Counted from the first letter of the stretch, positions 33,309 to 42,508 are shown. The stretch is 64,000 nt of DNA from Bacillus haynesii (GCF_001969855.1 NZ_MRBL01000012.1:1-64000), one strand, 5' to 3'. The notes: generated by a model from the letters alone, not told the origin. A program made the numbers and translations.

Positions 33309-33754
33309 AGGTAATTTTCTTACAGGATGTTAAAGGCAAAGGGAAAAAAGGCGAAGTGAAAAATGTAGCGGATGGATACGCGCACAACTTTTTGATCAAA
33401 AAAGGGCTGGCTGTTGAAGCGACATCAGCCAATATCAGCGTACTTGAAGGTCAGAAGAAAAAAGAGAAGAAAGAAGCGGCTGAAGAACTAAAATCTGCGA
33501 AAGAACTGAAAAAACAGCTTGAGGACATTACGGTGGAGCTTTCAGCCAAGTCTGGAGAAGGCGGCCGTCTATTCGGCTCCGTGACAAGCAAACAAATCGC
33601 GGATGCACTGCAAAAAGGCCATCAGTTAAAAGTCGACAAGCGCAAAATCGAATTAAATGATGCGATTCGCTCATTGGGATATACGAATGTTCCCGTGAAA
33701 CTCCACCCTGAAGTACAAGCAACACTGAAAGTTCACGTGAAAGAGCAATCATAA
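33305..33754 (+). CDS. rplI: 50S ribosomal protein L9
   Basis: A 149-residue L9 with the N-terminal RNA-binding domain ([29 protein letters not shown]), a long charged helix of the [12 protein letters not shown] type, and a C-terminal domain with [16 protein letters not shown]. It is coupled to gdpP by a 4 nt overlap. L9 affects reading-frame maintenance. Confidence 0.98.
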   Translation: MKVIFLQDVKGKGKKGEVKNVADGYAHNFLIKKGLAVEATSANISVLEGQKKKEKKEAAEELKSAKELKKQLEDITVELSAKSGEGGRLFGSVTSKQIADALQKGHQLKVDKRKIELNDAIRSLGYTNVPVKLHPEVQATLKVHVKEQS

Positions 33755-33760
33755 AATAAC

Positions 33761-33787
33761 AAAGCCCCTTCCGGATGAAGGGGCTTT
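33761..33787 (+). terminator. Terminator between rplI and nagP
   Basis: Inverted repeat AAAGCCCCTTC / GAAGGGGCTTT in the 38 nt between two convergent genes; it can serve both directions. Confidence 0.85.
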
Positions 33788-33792
33788 ATCTT

Positions 33793-35166
33793 TTATTCCA
33801 TATGTTTTCTCATTTCATTCGCCAAGAATTCGACGTCTGTACCGATGATCACCTGCACCTCGTGCTGATTGAGCTTTACGAAGCCTTTCGCTCCCATGGC
33901 TTTCATCGCGCTTTCATCCAACTTGGAAGCATCGCGGACCTTGAGGCGGAGACGGGTCACACAGTTGTTCAGCGTCTCGATGTTTTCTTTTCCGCCAAGT
34001 GCTTCGATGTATTTGTCCGCAAGGGTTTCGTATTTGGACGATCCTGTGTCAGGGCTGACAGGTGTATTTTCCTGCTCATCGTCATCTTCTCGTCCAGGCG
34101 TTTTCAAATTGAGCTTCGTAATCAAGAAATAAAAGATGATGAAATAAATAATGCCGTATACAAGACCGAGCGGCAGCAAGAGCAGCGGCTTTGTGGCGAT
34201 TCCAAAGTTTAAGAGATAGTCGATCGTCCCGGCTGAAAAGGTAAAGCCGTGATGGATGCCGAACATATTGGTTACGGTCATGGCGCTTGCGGTTAACAAG
34301 GCGTGAATACCGAAGAGCAGCGGCGACAGGAACATGAATGTGAACTCAATCGGCTCCGTGATACCGGTTAAAAATGATGTGAACGCCAATCCGATCAGCA
34401 ATCCGGCCGTTGCTTTGCGGCGATGCTTTTTCGCGGCGGCGATCATTGCCAGACATGCCGCAGGAAGACCGAACATCATGATCGGGAAGAACCCTGTCAT
34501 AAAGGCGCCAGCGCTTGGATCTCCGGCAAAGAACCGGTTCATGTCACCCGTTTTGCCCGCAAATTCTCCAAAAACCATCCAAACCATATTGTTTAAGATG
34601 TGATGAAGGCCGAGCGGCAGAAGCAGCCTGTTTAAAAGACCGAATATCCCGACCCCTAATGCCCCCGCATGAATGATCCATCCTCCAATGGCGTCAATTG
34701 CCTGCTGTGCGTAAATCCAGACGAAGCCGAAAATGCCTGCAAGAATGATGGAACAGAAGGCTGTCATAATCGGAACGCTGCGTTTTCCGCCGAAGAACCC
34801 GAGCCAGTCAGGCAGCTTCGCATCTTTAAAGCGGTTATACATGACGGCGGCGACAACACCTGAAATAATCCCGCCGAGAACCCCCATGTTCAGGTCCTTA
34901 TTGATGGCTGCTAAGCCGCCTGTCAGGACAAAATAACCGATGGCTCCGGACAGTGCGGCGGCCCCGTGGCCATCCTTTGACAACCCGATTGCAACGCCTA
35001 TCGCAAAGATGATCGGCAGTTGGTCAAGAATCGATTGTCCTGAAGCGGCGATAAACGGAATGTTTAACAGGTCTTCCCTTCCCAGTGCGAGCAGGAGGCC
35101 CGCAGCAGGAAGAACGGCAATCGGCAGCATGAGCGCGCGGCCGATATTTTGAAGAAATCCCAACAT
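33793..35166 (-). CDS. nagP: PTS N-acetylglucosamine transporter EIICB (NagP-like)
   Basis: Imports and phosphorylates N-acetylglucosamine. The 457-residue protein has an EIIC membrane domain (about residues 1-350; LPIAVLPAAGLLLALGRED, GITEPIEFTFMFLSPLLFG) and a C-terminal EIIB domain (about 385-457) with phosphorylated cysteine in NNCVTRLRLKV. No EIIA domain is present, so it must borrow one, such as GlcA of the glucose system. It is last in the nagA-nagB-nagR-murQ-nagP operon, 2 nt after murQ. MurNAc as a second substrate is possible but not shown. Confidence 0.85.
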   Translation of the reverse strand: MLGFLQNIGRALMLPIAVLPAAGLLLALGREDLLNIPFIAASGQSILDQLPIIFAIGVAIGLSKDGHGAAALSGAIGYFVLTGGLAAINKDLNMGVLGGIISGVVAAVMYNRFKDAKLPDWLGFFGGKRSVPIMTAFCSIILAGIFGFVWIYAQQAIDAIGGWIIHAGALGVGIFGLLNRLLLPLGLHHILNNMVWMVFGEFAGKTGDMNRFFAGDPSAGAFMTGFFPIMMFGLPAACLAMIAAAKKHRRKATAGLLIGLAFTSFLTGITEPIEFTFMFLSPLLFGIHALLTASAMTVTNMFGIHHGFTFSAGTIDYLLNFGIATKPLLLLPLGLVYGIIYFIIFYFLITKLNLKTPGREDDDEQENTPVSPDTGSSKYETLADKYIEALGGKENIETLNNCVTRLRLKVRDASKLDESAMKAMGAKGFVKLNQHEVQVIIGTDVEFLANEMRKHME

Positions 35167-35168
35167 AG

Positions 35169-36065
35169 TTAAAACCCCTTTCGATGATATTGAATCGCTT
35201 TTTTCAAATGTCCATTTTCGTGTGATAAACAGCGGCGGGCATCCTCAAGCGTTCCGCTTGTCAACACCATAAAGATCGCTGCCTTGATGTCATTGCCGCT
35301 TTCTTTTAATGCTTGCAGGGCCTCATCCTGCGATAACCCGGTAGTATTCATCAGAATGGTGACAGCGCGCCCGGCCAATTTTTGATTGAGCAGTCTCATA
35401 TTCACCATCTCGTTTTGATAGACGCGGCCAAGCCTCACCATTGCCGTTGTTGACAGCATGTTCAAGATCATTTTCTGAGCGGTTCCTGCTTTCAGCCGTG
35501 TTGAACCGCGGATAATTTCCGGTCCTGTTTGAACCTCAATCGCGATATCGCTTAATTTGCCTGCTTCTGTATCCGCGTTGCAACTGATCGAAACAGACGC
35601 GGCTCCGAGCTGTTTGGCATAGGATAAAGCGCCGAGGACATAAGGTGTCGAACCGCTCGCTGTGACGCCGATTAAGACGTCATCTTTCGAGAATGATTGC
35701 GCTTTCAGTTCAGCGACGATTTTTTCACGGTCATCTTCATTTTCTTCAAGAGGCGTCCACATCGCGTCATATCCGCCGGCGATCAGGCCGGTCCAACGGC
35801 TTTCGTCAATAGAGAAGGTCGGCGGCAGTTCTGCCGCATCAAGGACTGCGATTCTGCCGCTTGTGCCGGCGCCTGCTGTAAACACTCTTCCTCCTTGCTC
35901 AAAACGGCTGACAATCGTCTCCGCCGCCTCGGCGATCAGGGGAAGGCAGGGTGTAATCGCGCGAGGGACTGTATGGTCTTCCTCATTCATCAAGGTGACG
36001 ATATCTAAAGCATTCATTTCATCAAGTGCTGTGCTTTTGTCGTTCGTATCCTCTGTTTTCCTCAT
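35169..36065 (-). CDS. murQ: N-acetylmuramic acid 6-phosphate etherase MurQ
   Basis: Cleaves the lactyl ether of MurNAc-6-phosphate to GlcNAc-6-phosphate and D-lactate during peptidoglycan recycling. The 298-residue SIS-domain protein has FTAGAGTSGRIAVLDAAELP, the second half GVTASGSTPYVLGAL, and the family signature TRLKAGTAQKMILNMLST. It overlaps nagR by 4 nt. In B. subtilis murQ is in a separate mur operon; here it sits inside the nag operon, which feeds its product directly to NagA. Confidence 0.95.
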   Translation of the reverse strand: MRKTEDTNDKSTALDEMNALDIVTLMNEEDHTVPRAITPCLPLIAEAAETIVSRFEQGGRVFTAGAGTSGRIAVLDAAELPPTFSIDESRWTGLIAGGYDAMWTPLEENEDDREKIVAELKAQSFSKDDVLIGVTASGSTPYVLGALSYAKQLGAASVSISCNADTEAGKLSDIAIEVQTGPEIIRGSTRLKAGTAQKMILNMLSTTAMVRLGRVYQNEMVNMRLLNQKLAGRAVTILMNTTGLSQDEALQALKESGNDIKAAIFMVLTSGTLEDARRCLSHENGHLKKAIQYHRKGF

Positions 36066-36793
36066 TGGTCTTTCCTCTTCATATCGATGACGAATTTATA
36101 GCGGTCGCCTCTGTAAACGGATTTGACCACTTCAAACGGTCTGCCGTCGTCCAAATAGCTCAAGCGTTCGATGAGCAGGACGGGTGCGCCTTCCTCGATG
36201 TCGAGAGGCTCGCTTTCTGCCGGAGAGGCAATCGCCGGCTCGAGTGTTTGCGCGGCTCGGTCAATCGTAAGGGAGAGCGTATTTTCGACATAGTCATACA
36301 AAGATGCGCTCATAATGTCTTCGGTCAGGCCGTTGATGATATCGGCGGGCAAATAGGAGATTTCATAAGCCATCGGGATATCATCGGCGAGGCGGATCCG
36401 TTTGACTTCATAGACGGAAGCCCCCTCACGTATCTCCAGTTTGCGCGCTGTGCTCTGGTCACACGGGATGACGCCGAAGCCGAGCATTTTCGTGCCGGGT
36501 CTCATGCCTCTTGATTTCATGTCCTCGGAAAAGCTTGTCAATCCTTTGAGAGGCTGCTCAATTTTAGGCTCGGCAATAAATGTCCCTTTTCCCCGCTGGC
36601 GGACGAGAATGCCTTCATTGACGAGATTGTTGACCGCCTGCCGAACGGTCATCCTGCTTACCTCATATTTTTCTGCGAACTCTCTTTCAGAAGGAATGAG
36701 ATCGCCGGGTTTCAAATCTTTTGTTTCGGCAAGCTTTTTAATCTCGGTTTCAATCTGATAGTAAATCGGAATGTGGGAATCTTTTTTGATCAA
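36062..36793 (-). CDS. nagR: GntR/HutC-family repressor NagR (YvoA)
   Basis: A 243-residue regulator with an N-terminal winged helix (about residues 10-75; SEREFAEKYEVSRMTVRQAVNNL) and a UTRA effector domain (about 95-235). It matches B. subtilis NagR/YvoA, which represses nag genes and releases on binding GlcN-6-P or GlcNAc-6-P. Its likely operator overlaps the nagA promoter (38793-38808), giving autoregulation of the whole operon. It overlaps its neighbours by 4 nt on each side. Confidence 0.93.
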   Translation of the reverse strand: MIKKDSHIPIYYQIETEIKKLAETKDLKPGDLIPSEREFAEKYEVSRMTVRQAVNNLVNEGILVRQRGKGTFIAEPKIEQPLKGLTSFSEDMKSRGMRPGTKMLGFGVIPCDQSTARKLEIREGASVYEVKRIRLADDIPMAYEISYLPADIINGLTEDIMSASLYDYVENTLSLTIDRAAQTLEPAIASPAESEPLDIEEGAPVLLIERLSYLDDGRPFEVVKSVYRGDRYKFVIDMKRKDQ

Positions 36794-37536
36794 AAGGCCA
36801 TACCCCTTTCTTTCACGATTGATAAAGCATCGCTGTCCGCTATGATGACGACGTCCTGGTGCGTTTTTAAGACGGAAGCGGGGGTGTCTTCATTTGGTTC
36901 TTCACTGAGCAGCTTCGCCAGGATGCCGGCTTTTTTCTCCCCTGAAACGAGCAGCAGGATCTGCTTGCTTTTCATAATCGTGGATATGCCCATCGTTATT
37001 GCTTGCGAAGGGACGGCGTCATAGGAATCAAAATAACGGGCATTTGCTTCTTTCGTTGATTGTGTCAGTTCAACCGTATGCGTTTTCGATGAAAATGGGG
37101 TGCCCGGCTCGTTAAATCCAATGTGACCGTTCAAGCCGAGGCCGAGCACTTGAAGATCAATGCCTCCAAGCCGCTCGATCAGCGCTTCATAGCGGCTGCA
37201 TTCGGCGTCCAGGTCACAAGCCATCCCGTCCGGAAGATGAGTATGGCTGAGCGGGATGTCAATGTGATCGAAAAGCTGTTTTTTCATATAGAATGTATAG
37301 CTGTTTTCATCATCCGGGGAAACGCCGACATACTCGTCTAAGTTAACGGTATAGACGTGCTTGTAAGTCGTTTTGTTATGCGCATGATCTTCCCTTAAAC
37401 CCTGATATGTGCCAAGAGGCGTTCCTCCGGTTGCAAGGCCGAGAACAGGTGCAGATAAGCGATTCACTTTCTCGATGATGAATCGGGCGGCTGTTTGGCT
37501 CATGTCCTGATAATCTTTAGCTTCAATGATCTTCAT
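36790..37536 (-). CDS. nagB: Glucosamine-6-phosphate deaminase NagB
   Basis: Converts glucosamine-6-phosphate to fructose-6-phosphate and ammonia. The 248-residue protein has LGLATGGTPLGTY, NLDEYVGV with the catalytic Asp, and GLGLNGHIGFNEPG. ATG at 37536 is chosen (GGGAGGTTTCACC before it) over an upstream frame extension that overlaps nagA. It overlaps nagA by 4 nt (ATGA). Confidence 0.95.
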   Translation of the reverse strand: MKIIEAKDYQDMSQTAARFIIEKVNRLSAPVLGLATGGTPLGTYQGLREDHAHNKTTYKHVYTVNLDEYVGVSPDDENSYTFYMKKQLFDHIDIPLSHTHLPDGMACDLDAECSRYEALIERLGGIDLQVLGLGLNGHIGFNEPGTPFSSKTHTVELTQSTKEANARYFDSYDAVPSQAITMGISTIMKSKQILLLVSGEKKAGILAKLLSEEPNEDTPASVLKTHQDVVIIADSDALSIVKERGMAF

Positions 37537-38738
37537 GGTGAAACCTCCCTTTTGCTGTATGCAATCACGCCTTTGCAAAGCGTCATCACAACTTCATTTT
37601 TTTCATTTAAAACGATCAAATCGGCATCTTTCCCGCTCCGTATGCTGCCTTTCCGGTCAAACACATGAAGCTGTCTGGCAGGATTGACCGCTGTCATGTA
37701 GACGATATCTTCGAGTGAACACCCCGTAAAATCGATCATGTTCAGAGCAGCCTGGTTCATCTTCAAGATGCTGCCGGCAAGCGTACCATCCTGTAAAACG
37801 GCTTTTTCGCCTTTCACGAACACCTCCTGTCCGCCTAATGTATAGGTTCCATTTTTTAAGCATTTTGCACGCATGGCATCCGTAATTAAAATGATGCCTT
37901 CTTTCTGTTTTTGCTGAAATGCCAGCTTGATGACGGCAGGGTGAACATGAATGCCGTCGGCAATGACTTCGGCCTTCAGTTCATCATGAAGAAGGGCGCT
38001 TCCTGCCGTCCCCGGCTCGCGGTGGTGCAGCCCCCGCATGCCGTTGAACAAATGGGTGACATGTGAGAGGCCTGCCTTAATCCCGGCTTCCATTTCTTTG
38101 AGGCCGGCGTCGGAGTGGCCGGCGGATGCCGTGACACCTGTTTCTCTTAAAAAGGAAATCAGTTCCAAAGACCCTTCCAGCTCTGGCGCAAGTGTGACTA
38201 ATTTAATGTTATTCCCCGAGAGGCGCTGCCATTCTTTAAATAACGAAAGATCCGGCGGTATAATGTCATCCGGCGGCTGGGCGCCGCACCGCTTTTCTGA
38301 AATAAAAGGGCCTTCTAAGTGAACGCCTAATACTTCAGCGGTTCCGGGCTGTCCGCCGGCTTCCTTATACCGGTGAACGTTTGCCAGCGCATGCTCGATC
38401 GTGGCTTTATCTTGGGTCATCGTCGTTGCCAGAAAGCTTGTCGTTCCTTCTTTCGGCAGGGCTTCAGCCATGGTTTGCAAAGCCTCGGCTGTTCCATCCA
38501 TAACATCTGCGCCGTTTGCTCCGTGAATATGAACATCAATCATGCCCGGCAGCACTTTGAAGTTCTCCGGAAATGTCAGCTGTTCTGCCGTTGCGGCTGA
38601 AGCAGGAATATCAGCCATTGGTCCGTAAGTCTCGATTTTTTCTCCGTTCGTCAGAAGAAATCCGTCTTCTATCGTTCCATTTTCACTGTAAATATGAAGA
38701 TGTTTAAAAATATAGCGTTGAGAAGGTTTGGTTTTCAC
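37533..38738 (-). CDS. nagA: N-acetylglucosamine-6-phosphate deacetylase NagA
   Basis: Removes acetate from GlcNAc-6-phosphate. The 401-residue amidohydrolase has the metal-site motif PGMIDVHIHGANGADVMDG, GVHLEGPFI, HLFNGM and LITDAM. It starts at GTG 38738, with AAAGGA 9 nt upstream; the open frame is longer but its upstream codons overlap the promoter and cre site. First gene of the operon. The usual start context and the 4 nt overlap with nagB support coupled expression. Confidence 0.94.
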   Translation of the reverse strand: MKTKPSQRYIFKHLHIYSENGTIEDGFLLTNGEKIETYGPMADIPASAATAEQLTFPENFKVLPGMIDVHIHGANGADVMDGTAEALQTMAEALPKEGTTSFLATTMTQDKATIEHALANVHRYKEAGGQPGTAEVLGVHLEGPFISEKRCGAQPPDDIIPPDLSLFKEWQRLSGNNIKLVTLAPELEGSLELISFLRETGVTASAGHSDAGLKEMEAGIKAGLSHVTHLFNGMRGLHHREPGTAGSALLHDELKAEVIADGIHVHPAVIKLAFQQKQKEGIILITDAMRAKCLKNGTYTLGGQEVFVKGEKAVLQDGTLAGSILKMNQAALNMIDFTGCSLEDIVYMTAVNPARQLHVFDRKGSIRSGKDADLIVLNEKNEVVMTLCKGVIAYSKREVSP

Positions 38739-38754
38739 AGTCAAAAGTCCTTTC

Positions 38755-38770
38755 TTGAAAACGTTATCAT
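38755..38770 (-). promoter_or_regulatory. CcpA cre site in nagA leader
   Basis: TTGAAAACGTTATCAT fits the cre consensus WTGNAANCGNWWNCAW at every position. It lies between the -10 box and the nagA ribosome site, where CcpA bound with HPr-Ser-P would block transcription when glucose is present. Confidence 0.85.
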
Positions 38771-38771
38771 C

Positions 38772-38808
38772 AGTATAGAACATTACAACTCTAGTTGTCT
38801 AGACCATT
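38772..38808 (-). promoter_or_regulatory. nagA promoter with NagR operator (dre-like)
   Basis: On the minus strand a -10 TATACT (38772-38777) follows a -35 TAGACA (38797-38802) by 18-19 nt. The -35 is inside AATGGTCTAGACAACT (38793-38808), a partly palindromic element resembling NagR/YvoA dre sites with a TGGTCTAGAC core. Bound repressor would cover the -35. Confidence 0.75.
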
Positions 38809-38882
38809 AAGTGAATTATTTTTGTCAAGTTTGATCATACAGCATCAAGCTTCATCTGACCGCTGTGTTGTCAGGTTATATT

Positions 38883-38912
38883 CCAAAAAAAAGCCGGCTC
38901 ATCTGCCGGCTT
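38883..38912 (-). terminator. Terminator after yycB
   Basis: On the minus strand GAAGCCGGC / GCCGGCTT is followed by a run of nine T, just after the yycB stop; it keeps yycB transcription out of the nag operon. Confidence 0.9.
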
Positions 38913-38914
38913 CG

Positions 38915-40120
38915 TTATGCTGCTTTAGCATAGATATATTGATTTCTTCCCGCACCGAGTCCTGCACCGATCAAAGCGACCAGCGCCCCGATGAACAGTA
39001 AAATCGGTCCGTTCCATGAGTGCATATGATCGTAAAGAAAACCGACAAAGCTTGGACCAATCGCTGCCAGCAAATACCCGGCAGATTGCGACATCCCTGA
39101 TAATGCCGCGGCTTGATCGGCATTTTCGCTTCTCAGCCCGATTAAAGTCAAGGCTAAACTGATGCTGGACCCTTGTCCGATCCCGATTAAAATAACCCAA
39201 AGCGTCAGCATCGCTGTATTGCCTCCGTACAATAGCCCTGACATCCCCGCCAAGTATAGGATGCCGAGGGCCAGCACGATGCTTTTTTGGTTTCGAAACC
39301 GCCCGGCGAGAACCGGAGTCAAAAATGTCGACGGGAGGCTGGCAAACTGCATCAGCGACAGCATCCAGCCGGCAAGGGACATGCTCATCCCGTGTGAGCG
39401 GAGAATTTCAGGCAGCCAGGCGATTGTGCAGTAAAACAAGAACGACTGTATGCCCATAAAGAATGTGACCTGCCAGGCAATTTTCGAGCGCCAGACCGTT
39501 TGGCCGTTCCCCTTTAAGCTGACCGTACGGTTTCCCGTATCATGATAGCGGAGCTGGGGAACCCAAATCAAAATCGCAACAAACGCGAGGCCCGCCCAGA
39601 CCATGAGCGACGCGCTCCATCCCCACGCTAAACCGTGCGACAGCGGAATGCTGATCCCTGAAGCGAGCGCCGCAAAAATCGACATGGCGGTCGTATAGAA
39701 ACTGGTCATAATTCCCGCTTTGTCAGGAAATTTATGTTTGATCAGGCTGGGCAGCAGCACATTGCAGATGGCGATGCCGACTCCGATCAATGCGGTTCCT
39801 GCAAATAATGTGAAAGATTCTCCGTAAGAGCGCAGCAAAATCCCGATCAATAAGATGACCAATCCGACCCAGAGGGTTCTCTCGTTGCCCAGCTTCTGAC
39901 CGAGCTTAGGGGTGATTGGGGACAGGATGGCGAAAGATAACAGCGGCAGCGTCGTCAAGAAGCCTGCCATGCCGTTCGTCAAATCCATATCAGAGCGGAT
40001 CGAACTGATCAATGGCCCGACAGCTGTAATAGCCGGTCTTAAATTAAAAGCGATAAATATGATTCCTGCAATCAAAAAAATATTGTTCAAACGGGCGCGT
40101 CGAGCGTCAATGTAATGCAT
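38915..40120 (-). CDS. yycB: MFS transporter YycB (CynX/NimT family)
   Basis: A 401-residue, 12-segment transporter. NLRPAITAVGPLISSIR near the N-terminus is characteristic of the CynX/NimT (cyanate, 2-nitroimidazole) subfamily. B. subtilis YycB is the same length and lies in the same place next to yycC. Clear AAAGGAG site before ATG. Substrate unknown. Confidence 0.85.
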   Translation of the reverse strand: MHYIDARRARLNNIFLIAGIIFIAFNLRPAITAVGPLISSIRSDMDLTNGMAGFLTTLPLLSFAILSPITPKLGQKLGNERTLWVGLVILLIGILLRSYGESFTLFAGTALIGVGIAICNVLLPSLIKHKFPDKAGIMTSFYTTAMSIFAALASGISIPLSHGLAWGWSASLMVWAGLAFVAILIWVPQLRYHDTGNRTVSLKGNGQTVWRSKIAWQVTFFMGIQSFLFYCTIAWLPEILRSHGMSMSLAGWMLSLMQFASLPSTFLTPVLAGRFRNQKSIVLALGILYLAGMSGLLYGGNTAMLTLWVILIGIGQGSSISLALTLIGLRSENADQAAALSGMSQSAGYLLAAIGPSFVGFLYDHMHSWNGPILLFIGALVALIGAGLGAGRNQYIYAKAA

Positions 40121-40177
40121 GATGTATTCTCCTTTGCTTTCAGGTGGAAAAGTGACATGAAAAAGAAACCCGGAACA

Positions 40178-40330
40178 TCATCCAAGGTTACTTTTTTGAT
40201 CTTGCTTCTGAATTTCGGCAATTTTCGCAAGCAGGATATGCTGCGGCATATGCATGATTTGTTCAAGAGGAAGATTTAAGGTTTCCGAAAGTTTTTGCGC
40301 CGTTTCGGCAGATATTTGTAAAGGTTTCAT
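40178..40330 (-). CDS. yycC: Conserved small protein YycC
   Basis: A 50-residue hydrophilic protein, MKPLQISAETAQKLSETLN at the start and MPQHILLAKIAEI in the middle, close to B. subtilis YycC. The frame opens earlier, but ATG at 40330 has TGGAGGA in front and gives the known length. Function unknown; it points the same way as yycB, 58 nt upstream of it. Confidence 0.88.
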   Translation of the reverse strand: MKPLQISAETAQKLSETLNLPLEQIMHMPQHILLAKIAEIQKQDQKSNLG

Positions 40331-40472
40331 AAAGTCCTCCATTTTATATTGTACCCCAGCGCGCAGAGTACGCAACAGTGAATATTGACTCCAATATTTA
40401 TTGTAACATCATATGACAAGTGAGTTGGAAGAAAAAGAAAAAAGCGATATAAATAAAGTGGAGGTGATCGTC

Positions 40473-40691
40473 TTGAATTCGACAATATCAGGGCTGAAAA
40501 AGAAATTGTATGAACAGCAGGTTAGAGCGAAAGGGCTTTACACATTTGAAGAGTACAAAGATATGCGCAATGTGCTGCAAACGCTGCGGATGAAATTTGC
40601 GGCCTATGAAGAATGGGATTTGTACCAGCATGCGACTGATTTGATGGTCGGCATGCTCTTGAAACACAATTGGAACAGCCGGCTGGATTAA
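40473..40691 (+). CDS. yycD: Conserved small protein YycD (DUF2188-neighbour, unknown function)
   Basis: A 72-residue protein with LKKKLYEQQVRAKGLYTFEEYKD and LRMKFAAYEEWDLYQHATDL, matching B. subtilis YycD. The open frame has an ATG at 40413, but the strong GGAGGTGA just upstream of TTG at 40473 argues for the shorter form, which is also the B. subtilis size. No function is known. Confidence 0.82.
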   Translation: MNSTISGLKKKLYEQQVRAKGLYTFEEYKDMRNVLQTLRMKFAAYEEWDLYQHATDLMVGMLLKHNWNSRLD

Positions 40692-40703
40692 TTGTGGAAT
40701 CTT

Positions 40704-40730
40704 AAAAAAACACCTCGGCCGAGGTGTTTA
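40704..40730 (+). terminator. Bidirectional terminator between yycD and the DUF2188 gene
   Basis: Perfect palindrome AAACACCTCGG / CCGAGGTGTTT flanked by A and T runs, between convergent genes. Confidence 0.88.
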
Positions 40731-40925
40731 ATAAGACCGTTCGTCTTCTTTGTTGTCCTGCCGGTCATAGATGACAAGCTTCGCAGGACGATTCTCTTTC
40801 GCCATCTCTTCTCCTTTTTCCACGGCCTCTGCCCTTGTGTCATAAAGCTCAACAGGCGCCGTATCTTCCAGTTTCAAAAACCATCCGTCTGTCTCGGCAT
40901 TTGGTGACACCGTATAGACCTTCAT
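40728..40925 (-). CDS. DUF2188 family protein
   Basis: A 65-residue protein with VSPNAETDGWFLKLEDT, YDTRAEAVEKGEEMAKENRPAKLVIYDRQD, the typical DUF2188 pattern: a beta strand carrying a tryptophan, then a helix with A/E repeats, then a strand. ATG at 40925 with GGGAGGTTG. Widespread small family of unknown role, often linked with stress. Confidence 0.82.
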   Translation of the reverse strand: MKVYTVSPNAETDGWFLKLEDTAPVELYDTRAEAVEKGEEMAKENRPAKLVIYDRQDNKEDERSY

Positions 40926-41108
40926 GAAAAACAACCTCCCGAAACTTGTTTACTGATTTATTTCCCGGATAGATCAGGGGAGCAAACATCCTGACTGCCG
41001 TTCTCCCTCTCTATGAAAATATTTCTACAAAAAGCGAGTCTATTTTTTTTCTGTAAAAATGGTAAAATAGACGTTGGATTATTTTTAAATGGGAGGACGG
41101 TGCTTAAC

Positions 41109-42473
41109 ATGACAGATCTTCTGAATGACAGGCTGCCGCCACAAAATATCGAAGCCGAACAGGCCGTGTTAGGTGCTGTTTTTTTAGAACCATCAGCTTT
41201 AACTTTGGCGTCAGAAGTCTTGATTCCAGATGATTTTTACAGAATGTCGCACCAAAAAATATATAACGCCATGCTTGTTCTTGGAGACCGCGGCGAGCCT
41301 GTAGACCTGGTGACGGTAACATCAGAGCTTGCGAACACGGACCTTTTGGAAGAGGTTGGCGGTATTTCTTATTTGACGGATATTGCAAATTCTGTGCCGA
41401 CTGCGGCTAATATAGAGTATTATGCAAAAATCGTGGAAGAAAAATCGATTCTCCGCCGCTTGATCCGTACGGCAACGACGATTGCCCAAGACGGATATAC
41501 AAGGGAGGATGAAGTCGAAGACCTCTTAAGCGAAGCAGAAAAAACGATTATGGAAGTCGCCCAGCGTAAAAACTCCGGGGCCTTTCAAAATATTAAAGAC
41601 GTGCTCGTTCAAACTTACGATAATATTGAACAGCTCCACAACAGAAAAGGGGACATCACCGGGATCCCGACAGGTTTTACCGAGCTTGACAGGATGACGG
41701 CGGGCTTTCAGAGAAACGATTTGATCATCGTAGCCGCCCGTCCGTCCGTCGGTAAAACCGCTTTTGCCTTAAACATCGCCCAAAACGTGGCGACAAAAAC
41801 CGATGAAAGCGTCGCGATCTTCAGTCTTGAGATGGGAGCCGAGCAGCTGGTCATGCGGATGCTCTGTGCGGAAGGCAACATCAACGCCCAGAATCTCCGG
41901 ACCGGAAACCTGACGGAAGAGGATTGGGGCAAGCTGACAATGGCGATGGGAAGCTTATCAAACAGCGGAATTTTCATCGATGATACACCGGGGATCCGTG
42001 TCAGCGAAATCCGTTCCAAGTGCAGACGGTTAAAGCAGGAGAACGGCCTCGGCATGATTTTGATCGACTACCTGCAGCTCATCCAGGGAAGCGGAAGATC
42101 AAGTGACAACCGCCAGCAGGAAGTGTCGGAAATATCCCGTGCGCTGAAAGCGCTGGCGAGGGAGCTTGAAGTTCCGGTCATCGCTCTTTCACAGCTTTCC
42201 CGGGGCGTCGAGCAGCGCCAGGATAAGCGTCCGATGATGTCGGACATCCGGGAATCGGGAAGTATCGAGCAGGACGCCGATATCGTTGCGTTCCTGTACC
42301 GTGATGATTACTATGACAAAGAATCTGAGAATAAAAACATCATTGAAATCATTATTGCAAAACAAAGAAACGGCCCGGTCGGGACCGTCTCACTCGCTTT
42401 TGTAAAAGAATATAATAAGTTCGTCAACCTGGAACGCCGGTTTGATGATGCGGGTGTTGCGCCTGGTGCATAA
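41109..42473 (+). CDS. dnaC: Replicative DNA helicase DnaC (DnaB family)
   Basis: The hexameric fork helicase, called DnaC in B. subtilis and equivalent to E. coli DnaB. The 454-residue protein has the N-terminal domain (PPQNIEAEQAVLGAVF), then a RecA-like core with Walker A ARPSVGKTAFAL, MILIDYLQLI (Walker B) and KQRNGPVG (arginine-finger region). The frame opens 32 codons earlier; ATG at 41109 with GGGAGGACGG matches B. subtilis. It is separated from gdpP-rplI by the inserted nag operon and yyc genes. Confidence 0.97.
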   Translation: MTDLLNDRLPPQNIEAEQAVLGAVFLEPSALTLASEVLIPDDFYRMSHQKIYNAMLVLGDRGEPVDLVTVTSELANTDLLEEVGGISYLTDIANSVPTAANIEYYAKIVEEKSILRRLIRTATTIAQDGYTREDEVEDLLSEAEKTIMEVAQRKNSGAFQNIKDVLVQTYDNIEQLHNRKGDITGIPTGFTELDRMTAGFQRNDLIIVAARPSVGKTAFALNIAQNVATKTDESVAIFSLEMGAEQLVMRMLCAEGNINAQNLRTGNLTEEDWGKLTMAMGSLSNSGIFIDDTPGIRVSEIRSKCRRLKQENGLGMILIDYLQLIQGSGRSSDNRQQEVSEISRALKALARELEVPVIALSQLSRGVEQRQDKRPMMSDIRESGSIEQDADIVAFLYRDDYYDKESENKNIIEIIIAKQRNGPVGTVSLAFVKEYNKFVNLERRFDDAGVAPGA

Positions 42474-42475
42474 AT

Positions 42476-42508
42476 CCCTGAGACATGCTCTCAGGGATTT
42501 TTCTTTTT
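42476..42508 (+). terminator. Terminator after dnaC
   Basis: Inverted repeat ATCCCTGAGA / TCTCAGGGAT with a T-rich tail; the tail overlaps the 3' end of the convergent holin-like gene. Confidence 0.85.

Noticed and set aside
33729..33744. Possible parS in rplI
   Set aside because: AAGTTCACGTGAAAGA keeps the CACGTGAAA core but differs from parS at four positions; too weak.
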